From Nanosynbacter sp. (GTDB lineage: Bacteria; Patescibacteriota; Saccharimonadia; Saccharimonadales; Saccharimonadaceae), in contig JABZJR010000018.1 of NCBI GenBank assembly GCA_015257705.1, positions 1 through 10,870 of the forward strand: a stretch of DNA of 10,870 bases. The letters run 5' to 3'. Below are positions 1-4,577 of the stretch, piece after piece. Made by a program: the position numbers and the translations under genes. How positions within the stretch are numbered: the first letter of the stretch is position 1; each line of letters opens with the position of its first letter. Below the pieces are notes generated by a model. It did no database searches, was not told the origin of the DNA, and worked only from the letters and a program-made list of their open reading frames with translations.

Positions 1-315
1 TATATGTTCAACGGCACTAATGGCGATCAGGGATTTCTGTCTGTCAATTTTGGGACATCATCTGTCTTAGCTTCGGGCAATTCATTGAGCGGGTCAACTT
101 GCCAAACATCAGGAATATCAAAAGGCGTTGATTCTCAATTTAAGGTAGGGACCGCTACGGCTAACGGCGTTACATTGATGAGCAGCAGTGGGTTAACTAG
201 CCAATTGGGGTGTGCATTTTTGCTACAGAACGTTCTAGTAAACCAGACTATTCCAGCATATCAAAAACCAGGAACTTATGAACTACCAATGACATTAACG
301 GTAACAGCGCAGTAA
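1..315 (+). CDS. WxL-like secreted surface protein, C-terminal part (5' end outside window)
   Basis: The reading frame is open from base 1 (TAT before the ATG at 4), so the gene very probably starts upstream and the ATG at 4 is internal. The visible 104 residues align with the C-terminal halves of the two proteins encoded at 1091 and 1853. Shared blocks are a VTLMS motif, then QTIPA, then a terminal GTYELPMTLTVTA resembling GTYVLPMVQTITAL of its neighbour. I infer the missing N-terminal part carries a signal peptide and the GWTLTL motif seen in the paralogues. The fold is probably an exported beta-sandwich related to WxL cell-wall-binding domains, but the second WxL motif is not literally present. 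Two cysteines (in STCQT and LGCAF) may form a disulfide. TAA ends the gene eight bases before the next ATG, so the two are probably co-transcribed. Homology to the paralogues is clear; the WxL assignment is inference. Confidence 0.75.
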   Translation, partial: YMFNGTNGDQGFLSVNFGTSSVLASGNSLSGSTCQTSGISKGVDSQFKVGTATANGVTLMSSSGLTSQLGCAFLLQNVLVNQTIPAYQKPGTYELPMTLTVTAQ

Positions 316-323
316 GGTTGAGT

Positions 324-1031
324 ATGAAAAATAGAGTAAAAAAATTATTCATCGTCATAACATTACTTGCTACTTTGAGTAGCCCTTATTCGGCTTTTGC
401 AGATTCGTCGGCTAATTCTAATTTGTCACAAGTGATTACTGACTGTGCTCGCGATTCTCTGGAAACAGGTAGCCAGATGAATGAGCCAATTTGTCCGACT
501 TTTCCGTCAAAATTCTCTAAGTTTGATTTGGTAAATAGAAAACATCTGCGGGTGTATGGCGTTTATGACGCGGTTCATACGGTAGTTAATCCTGCTACAG
601 GTCGGCACGATCTGAAGGTTGAATTTAATGGTCGAACTTTTGTTTTAGGGCGGGATAGAGAGCTTAAAGTTAACGGAAATATATGGATGTTGGATTTTTC
701 AAATTGGCAGAATGATCATCCAGGCGACAATTCTATGTCGCCAGCTTCAGAATACACCCATAACGGTCGTGTTACGACTAAACTGAAGGCTAATGCGACA
801 TCTCCAGGAGTAGTGCGGTTTGCTGATTTTTCATTTACGACTCCGAAAAAGACCGTAGAAAGGACTATTGAAGATGTTATTGGTATTCCGAAGGTTTTTA
901 AAGAGATAAGTAAGGCTTTGGCTAATACGGGAATTAATTTATGGATGATTATGACTGCTGGTATTGGTGTAATTGTTGCGGCGTTCATTATGTTATTTAT
1001 TGTTAAAAAACAGAAAAAGAGGGATAAATGA
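324..1031 (+). CDS. Exported, membrane-anchored surface protein of unknown function
   Basis: This 235-residue protein has a Lys/Arg-rich start, a hydrophobic core and an AFA cleavage site, giving a signal peptide of about residues 1-26. A C-terminal transmembrane helix at about 206-227 is followed by the basic tail KKQKKRDK, so the bulk lies outside the membrane. Residues about 76-127 look like an Ig-like beta domain (RVYGVYDA, FNGRTFVLG, LKVNGNIWMLDFS). Cysteines 41 and 57 could pair. The mature N-terminus NSNLSQVI resembles NSKLSQTI of the protein at 1091. I chose ATG at 324 over TTG at 318 because AGTAAGG (311-317) sits six bases before the ATG but touches the TTG. It lies eight bases after the preceding surface gene and probably shares its transcript. 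I recognise no named family; a role as anchor or partner for the small secreted proteins is inferred from location only. Confidence 0.8.
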   Translation: MKNRVKKLFIVITLLATLSSPYSAFADSSANSNLSQVITDCARDSLETGSQMNEPICPTFPSKFSKFDLVNRKHLRVYGVYDAVHTVVNPATGRHDLKVEFNGRTFVLGRDRELKVNGNIWMLDFSNWQNDHPGDNSMSPASEYTHNGRVTTKLKANATSPGVVRFADFSFTTPKKTVERTIEDVIGIPKVFKEISKALANTGINLWMIMTAGIGVIVAAFIMLFIVKKQKKRDK

Positions 1032-1050
1032 AAAAATAAGCATAATAAGT

Positions 1051-1056
1051 TATAAT
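1051..1056 (+). promoter_or_regulatory. Candidate -10 box upstream of the gene at 1091
   Basis: TATAAT occurs in the 59-base gap before the gene at 1091. No good -35 hexamer lies 16-18 bases upstream. The preceding AATAAGCATAATA (1036-1048) also occurs in the promoter segment upstream of the DUF916-like gene (2541-2553), suggesting a shared ancestry of these leaders. The AT-rich context makes this a moderate call. Confidence 0.4.
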
Positions 1057-1090
1057 GTAATAAATTAAATCAATTAAGTAAGGAGAAAAA

Positions 1091-1735
1091 ATGAAAAAGT
1101 TAACATTATTGATCGTTGCGAGCGTAGGCGTGATTGGTCTATTGGGATTGTATAATATGGCGAATTCCTCTGTTGCTAATGCCGCAACTACCGCTAACTC
1201 TAAGCTATCTCAGACAATTAACCCTGGAGTTTTGAGTACTGATATCCGTGACTCGACTAATTCCTTAGTTAATAATCCAACATTTGCTATGGGTGCTACG
1301 ACAGTATCATCTTCATTGGGGTCGGGAGCTGGTGTTTTTGGGGATAACGACAATCGAATTTATGCCGAAAACCCAGGTGCCGCAGATAATGGCTGGACGT
1401 TGACACTAAACGTAGCGACCCCAGGAACTGGTGTTTGGTCTGCTGGCGGTGGAAAACAGTATAAATATAATGGAACCATTAACGAGGGTCGCCTAACAGT
1501 TAATCCGTCTGGCGGTACGGTAACTCCTGTAATTGGTGCAGCTGCAGGTATTACCAAGGGTACTTCTACGACCTTTTCTGGTACTAGTCCCGTAACACTA
1601 ATGAGCGCTTCAGCGACTGCTAGTAAAGTATGGGCTGGATATATAACTAATACCTCATTAGCCCAAACCATCCCAGCTGGTCAGGCAGCAGGTACATACG
1701 TATTGCCAATGGTTCAAACGATTACGGCTCTTTAG
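1091..1735 (+). CDS. WxL-like secreted surface protein (paralogue 2)
   Basis: This 214-residue protein starts with KK, a hydrophobic run (about 5-21) and an ANA|A signal-peptidase I site after residue 31, and has no other membrane segment, so it should be released or bound to the wall. The mature part begins NSKLSQTINPGVLS. It then has ENPGAADNGWTLTLNVATPG with W102-T-L104, YKYNG at 125-129, a GITKG turn, VTLMSAS (168-174) and a terminal GTYVLPMVQTITAL. It is rich in Gly, Thr, Ser and Ala and has no cysteine. The pattern resembles WxL domains, in which a W-x-L motif and a C-terminal Y-x-x-x-L-T-W-x-L strand bind peptidoglycan; here the last strand reads LPMVQTITAL without the tryptophan. A clear AAGGAG (1080-1085) precedes the ATG. 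It is a close paralogue of the gene at 1853. A CPR-specific beta-sandwich family unrelated to WxL is the main alternative. Confidence 0.8.
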   Translation: MKKLTLLIVASVGVIGLLGLYNMANSSVANAATTANSKLSQTINPGVLSTDIRDSTNSLVNNPTFAMGATTVSSSLGSGAGVFGDNDNRIYAENPGAADNGWTLTLNVATPGTGVWSAGGGKQYKYNGTINEGRLTVNPSGGTVTPVIGAAAGITKGTSTTFSGTSPVTLMSASATASKVWAGYITNTSLAQTIPAGQAAGTYVLPMVQTITAL

Positions 1736-1755
1736 CAGACTCAGAGTATCAAGCG

Positions 1756-1790
1756 AGAATAGACATTCTGATGAGTGTCTATTCTTTTAT
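1756..1790 (+). terminator. Intrinsic terminator after WxL-like paralogue 2
   Basis: AGAATAGACA (1756-1765) and TGTCTATTCT (1776-1785) form a perfect 10-bp stem with a 10-base loop. TTTAT follows, so together with the last T of the arm there is a short U-run. The stem is AT-rich, so termination may be partial. The right arm and everything after it are duplicated downstream of the next gene, where the left arm is missing. Confidence 0.6.
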
Positions 1791-1823
1791 GTGTAACATT
1801 GATATAATAAGCGTAATAGGTTT
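1767..1823 (+). repeat. 57-base promoter-bearing direct repeat, copy 1
   Basis: This segment runs from TCTGATGAG to TAATAGGTTT and matches 2502-2558 at 55 of 57 positions (differences A/G at 1795 versus 2530 and G/A at 1813 versus 2548). It contains the right arm of the upstream terminator and a TATAAT -10 box. Confidence 0.95.
1803..1808 (+). promoter_or_regulatory. Candidate -10 box for the gene at 1853
   Basis: TATAAT lies inside the 57-base repeat just after the terminator hairpin, which is where a new promoter would be expected. It is identical in the second repeat copy. No convincing -35 hexamer is present at 16-18 bases, so it may depend on another factor or be weak. Confidence 0.5.
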
Positions 1824-1852
1824 ACAGGAATAATTAAATAGAATAGGGAAAA

Positions 1853-2506
1853 ATGAAGAAATTAAAAATATTAATCATTGCCAGTGTAGGTATTGTTGGT
1901 GTCTTGTGGTTGCGTGGAGTTATTGACTCTTCAATAGTCAGCGCGGCAAATACTGCTGATACAAAGTTTTCTCAAACAATTACCCCTGGAGTGTTGAGTG
2001 TGTTCTTTTGTAGTGGTTCGAACTACACGCCAGTATCCGACCCAATATTTAAGATGGATACTAAATCAGTACAGCTGAGCTCACAAAATTCAGAGGGGGA
2101 GTTTGGAAATAACAATGCTTTGTTGTGTATCGTAAATCCAGGCGCGGCGGACAACGGCTGGACCCTAACGCTTAATGCGACCAATCCAGGAGTTAGCGAA
2201 TGGACCACAGGTGATGGCAAAAAGTATAAGTATAATGATAGATACATCAGTCGGGGTGCTCTGACTATTGATCCGTCTGTTGGTACGCTTGCGGTGTTCT
2301 CGCCATATACAAGAACTGGAATCACGATGGGCTCTTCTGCTAGATTTTCTGGGAGCGACTCTGTGACGTTAATGAGTGCCTCTGCTAGTGCTGATGATTT
2401 TTGGCGAGGTCAAATAAAAGGTATTAAACTAAAACAATATATTCCACCTCATCAACAGTCGGGAGTATATATGCTTCCAATGACTCAGACCATTACTGCG
2501 CTCTGA
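1853..2506 (+). CDS. WxL-like secreted surface protein (paralogue 3)
   Basis: This 217-residue paralogue of the gene at 1091 has the same layout. A signal peptide with VSA|A cleavage after residue 31 is followed by mature TKFSQTITPGVLS, then NPGAADNGWTLTLNATNPG with W103-T-L105, YKYND, a GITMG turn, VTLMSASAS and terminal GVYMLPMTQTITAL. It differs by carrying two cysteines (C53 and C92) where the paralogue has Arg and Tyr, which suggests a disulfide, and by a more charged and aromatic second half. The start is supported by AGGGA (1845-1849) four bases before ATG, a weaker site than its neighbours have. The TGA stop (2504-2506) lies inside copy 2 of the 57-base repeat. I expect an exported protein attached to the cell surface. 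The WxL link is inferred from motifs and from the DUF916-like gene directly downstream. Confidence 0.8.
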   Translation: MKKLKILIIASVGIVGVLWLRGVIDSSIVSAANTADTKFSQTITPGVLSVFFCSGSNYTPVSDPIFKMDTKSVQLSSQNSEGEFGNNNALLCIVNPGAADNGWTLTLNATNPGVSEWTTGDGKKYKYNDRYISRGALTIDPSVGTLAVFSPYTRTGITMGSSARFSGSDSVTLMSASASADDFWRGQIKGIKLKQYIPPHQQSGVYMLPMTQTITAL

Positions 2507-2558
2507 TGAGTGTCTATTCTTTTATGTGTGACATTGATATAATAAGCATAATAGGTTT
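2502..2558 (+). repeat. 57-base promoter-bearing direct repeat, copy 2
   Basis: This copy is 55/57 identical to 1767-1823. It begins inside the last codons of the gene at 1853 and supplies that gene's TGA stop. The left arm of the terminator hairpin present at copy 1 is absent here, so no terminator can form and transcription should continue into the DUF916-like gene. It retains TATAAT at 2538-2543. Confidence 0.95.
2538..2543 (+). promoter_or_regulatory. Candidate -10 box for the DUF916-like gene
   Basis: TATAAT sits in the second copy of the 57-base repeat, 27 bases before the ATG at 2571, giving a leader of about 20 bases that includes a strong AAGGAGG. Sequence identity with the promoter of the preceding gene suggests the two are expressed together. 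Confidence 0.5.
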
Positions 2559-2570
2559 TTAAGGAGGGAT

Positions 2571-3560
2571 ATGAAGAGTTTGTTGTGGAGTAAGATTATT
2601 GGAGCGGCGATGATTGCAGGACTGATTTTGCCTGTGTCGGTGTCTGCTAATGGTATTGGTGGTCGACCAGCAAATCCTGATCCGAATAATCCCAGGACAA
2701 GCTCAATTTTCATCTATAATCTTTCTGGCGGTGCTTCGAAATCTGATCAATTGTATGTTCAAAACGGGTCTGATAAAGAAGAGACAATTGAAGTTTATTC
2801 GGTTGACGGTACAGTTACAACGACTGGTGATATGACTTGCAAGGAGAAGTCGGAGGATAAAGTTGGTGCGGGCAAATGGATTTCTGTCTCTAAGAAAGAG
2901 GTGACTCTTGGCGCGAACGAGAACACGCTTGTTGATTTTACGGTAAATGTTCCAAGTAAAGCAGATGTTGGCGAGCATAATGCATGTATGGTTGTTCAGC
3001 GGAAGGTTAAACAGTCGTCAAATAATGCTGGCGGCATTCAAGTTCAGACTCGTCAGGCTATCCGTATGGCGATAACCGTTCCTGGCGATATTCACCGCGA
3101 CGTGACGATTGAGAAGTTTAATGTTAAGAATTCTAACAGTAGTCAATTGTATGAAATTGCCTTAAAAAATTCCGGCAATGTGTCGGCTGATGTTGACGTA
3201 AAGCTGGTCGTGAAAGACCCGATGGGGAATGTTGTCTATAAAAACGGTGGCGTGAATGCGATGATTGCGAATGAAACGCGACAGTTTAATTATGATAGCA
3301 ATTTGGCGCCGTTTTGGGGTGGAAAATATAAGGTAGAGTTGTCGATTTCCTATAAAAAGAAGGCTGGCGAGTGGGGGATTAGCCAGGATAAAAATGAGCT
3401 AATCACCAAAACCGCCGAGCCAAAAGAATTGTTCTTCTGGCCATCAACTACAGCGTTAATGATGATTGGCGGTGGAATACTTTTGTTCATTATTTTGATA
3501 GTGATAATTGTCATAAAATCAAAGCGGAACAAAAAAACTGTTCAATTTAAAAAGCGTTGA
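2571..3560 (+). CDS. DUF916/DUF3324-like (WxL-interacting type) membrane-anchored protein
   Basis: This 329-residue protein has a signal peptide (cleavage about VSA|N after residue 26). A first beta domain at about 43-145 includes FTVNVPSKADVGEHNACMVV, close to the F-x-V-x-V-P-x-x-A-x-x-G-E-H block typical of DUF916. A second beta domain at about 172-265 has NSGNVSADVDVKLVVKDPMG. One transmembrane helix at about 291-315 is followed by a basic tail (KSKRNKKTVQFKKR). This order (signal, two Ig-like domains, TM, positive tail) matches WxL-interacting proteins, which in Gram-positives bind WxL proteins and peptidoglycan. Cysteines 90 and 139 may pair. The start is fixed by AAGGAGG (2561-2567) immediately upstream. 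It lies 64 bases after a WxL-like gene, behind a copy of that gene's promoter segment. I infer that it holds the three small secreted proteins at the membrane-wall interface. Family membership is likely but rests on pattern recognition, not a search. Confidence 0.78.
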   Translation: MKSLLWSKIIGAAMIAGLILPVSVSANGIGGRPANPDPNNPRTSSIFIYNLSGGASKSDQLYVQNGSDKEETIEVYSVDGTVTTTGDMTCKEKSEDKVGAGKWISVSKKEVTLGANENTLVDFTVNVPSKADVGEHNACMVVQRKVKQSSNNAGGIQVQTRQAIRMAITVPGDIHRDVTIEKFNVKNSNSSQLYEIALKNSGNVSADVDVKLVVKDPMGNVVYKNGGVNAMIANETRQFNYDSNLAPFWGGKYKVELSISYKKKAGEWGISQDKNELITKTAEPKELFFWPSTTALMMIGGGILLFIILIVIIVIKSKRNKKTVQFKKR

Positions 3561-3576
3561 GTTTATGAAAAAGTGA

Positions 3577-3582
3577 TAGAAT
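3577..3582 (+). promoter_or_regulatory. Candidate -10 box for a leaderless liaF-like transcript
   Basis: TAGAAT ends six bases before the ATG at 3589 and no Shine-Dalgarno sequence lies between. Transcription would therefore begin at or within a base or two of the start codon. The -35 region is weak (TTGAGT at 3557-3562, only 14 bases away). Confidence 0.45.
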
Positions 3583-3588
3583 AGTTGT

Positions 3589-4275
3589 ATGAAGAAAAGT
3601 TCTCTGATTAGAGCGTTTTTGAGCATTGTAATCGTGGCACTTGGCGGGGTTTTACTACTGAAAAATCTCGAAGTTATTAACATTAGCTGGGATATTTTCT
3701 GGGGTACAGTTTGGGCTGCAGGATTTGTATTGTCTGGGCTGGTGAATATATTCAATTATCGAAATAAAACGGCATGGATTTGGGGATTATTGCTGGTTGC
3801 GATTGGCGTTCTGATTGGCTTCAATTCTTACGGAATAGTTGACGTTAGTATCTGGAAGGTATTCTGGCCTGTAGTTTTGATTGCTGCTGGTTTGGCAATG
3901 ATGTTCAACACTAGCCCTAAGGGCGTTAAGCGTTCTAAAAAGCTGGATAAAGACAACGCAGGTAATGAGAAAATTGCTTGTTTTTGGGGCGAAGAAGACG
4001 CTGTAAAAGGTGATTATACTGGCGGTTCGTTGGTTGCGATATTTGGTGGCGTGGATTTGGATTTGCGTCAAGCAAAGATTAAAGACGGTTCTGTAATTGA
4101 AATTTTTACATTTTGCGGTGGTGTTAACATTACTTTGCCAGACGATGTGATTATCGAGAACGAAGTGCGCGGATTTTTGGGCGGAACTGATGATAAAACT
4201 CTACCTAAAGATTCTGCCAAAAAGACTCTATATCTGAAGGGTGAGTGTATTTTAGGCGGTCTGGAAATTAAATAA
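3589..4275 (+). CDS. LiaF-like four-helix membrane protein
   Basis: This 228-residue protein has four hydrophobic helices at about 7-25, 36-54, 61-79 and 89-107 (LiaI/LiaF-type membrane region). A soluble domain at about 128-228 carries repeated FGG/CGG turns: SLVAIFGGVDLDLRQAKI, FTFCGGVNITLPDDV and a final CILGGLEIK. That domain is typical of the LiaF/YvqF C-terminal family. In Firmicutes LiaF restrains the LiaS kinase until the envelope is damaged; no kinase or response regulator is adjacent here, so the role is inferred only as envelope-related. Cysteines at 131, 176 and 220 are unusual for the family as I know it. It starts 28 bases after the DUF916-like gene, without a Shine-Dalgarno site but with a -10 box six bases upstream, so it may be expressed from its own leaderless transcript as well as by read-through. 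Confidence 0.8.
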   Translation: MKKSSLIRAFLSIVIVALGGVLLLKNLEVINISWDIFWGTVWAAGFVLSGLVNIFNYRNKTAWIWGLLLVAIGVLIGFNSYGIVDVSIWKVFWPVVLIAAGLAMMFNTSPKGVKRSKKLDKDNAGNEKIACFWGEEDAVKGDYTGGSLVAIFGGVDLDLRQAKIKDGSVIEIFTFCGGVNITLPDDVIIENEVRGFLGGTDDKTLPKDSAKKTLYLKGECILGGLEIK

Positions 4276-4280
4276 AGTTC

Positions 4281-4309
4281 TTGGGATTTTGATGAAAACG
4301 CGCTACAAT
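4281..4309 (+). promoter_or_regulatory. Promoter of the ileS leader
   Basis: TTGGGA (4281-4286), a 17-base spacer and TACAAT (4304-4309) make a good housekeeping-type promoter. The expected start is about 4316, giving a leader of roughly 260 bases before the ileS ATG. Confidence 0.65.
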
Positions 4310-4326
4310 AACAGTATGGCGTTTTC
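4294..4326. repeat. Inverted repeat overlapping the ileS promoter
   Basis: GAAAACGC (4294-4301) and GCGTTTTC (4319-4326) are perfect 8-bp inverted arms, separated by 17 bases that contain the -10 box and the expected start site. The position would suit an operator. The arms could also form a weak hairpin, but no separate T-run follows. Confidence 0.5.
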
Positions 4327-4531
4327 GCGTATGTTGAATTGGCGTGAAATGAGCGGTTATCAGCCGTGAAGTCTGCGGGAAGAAATTGGCATAAAGTCGA
4401 GATTAGAACCTGCCGTGAGCTTGCGTAAATAGCAAATAAAGAGCTGAAAGAATCACTTCTTTTGGAATCGAGATGGTACCGTCCGCATAAAACACCTGAG
4501 CGGATTCTCGAAGTCAAAAGAGGTGATTTTT
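4316..4531 (+). promoter_or_regulatory. T-box leader (tRNA-Ile-responsive riboswitch) upstream of ileS
   Basis: The 302-base gap before ileS holds a T-box element. The hallmark is GAGATGGTACCGTCCGC (4470-4486). TGGTACC (4474-4480) forms the unpaired bulge whose TGGT can pair with the ACCA end of uncharged tRNA; the variable T fits A73 of tRNA-Ile. Flanking helices are A1 (TCGAGA 4468-4473 with TCTCGA 4506-4511) and A2 (TCCGC 4482-4486 with GCGGA 4500-4504). A stem III-like stretch (CTGAAAGAATCACTTC, 4444-4459) lies just upstream. I could not fold Stem I with confidence. Possible Ile specifier codons are ATC at 4359-4361 and ATT at 4385-4387 or 4402-4404. A U-tract after the last stem points to control by transcription termination. 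The strand and position match the function of ileS, which the leader should switch on when isoleucyl-tRNA runs short. Confidence 0.85.
4451..4531 (+). terminator. T-box terminator stem
   Basis: AATCACTTCTTTTG (4451-4464) pairs with CAAAAGAGGTGATT (4515-4528) over 14 positions with one G-U pair, followed by a T-run (4527-4531). The antiterminator helices lie nested inside this stem. CACCT (4493-4497) in the antiterminator loop can instead pair with AGGTG (4521-4525), an alternative terminator that would break helices A1 and A2. Which pairing is the real off-state is not settled by eye. Confidence 0.65.
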
Positions 4532-4577
4532 AATTGAAAAATAGCTATCAAAAGCCTAAAAATAAGGAGGTAGTACA

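Noticed and set aside
318-323. TTG start for the exported protein, six bases before the ATG
   Set aside because: AGTAAGG ends at 317, directly touching the TTG, but is six bases from ATG 324, the right distance for a ribosome site.
1767-2558. The 57-base repeat pair as a CRISPR or transposon end
   Set aside because: Only two copies in direct orientation, separated by a full gene, with promoter and terminator content; no cas gene, transposase or inverted ends.
324-3560. TGA recoding (as in Gracilibacteria/Absconditabacteria)
   Set aside because: TGA closes three genes at sensible ends just before new genes, and no in-frame TGA interrupts a conserved protein.
4294-4326. Inverted repeat as the terminator of the LiaF-like gene
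   Set aside because: The 17-base loop and lack of a T-run after the right arm make it a poor terminator, and it overlaps a good promoter; kept only as a possible operator.
4068-4517. Minus-strand open frame of 149 codons across the end of the LiaF-like gene and the T-box leader
   Set aside because: It overlaps a conserved coding end and a structured RNA, and its product shows no recognisable feature.
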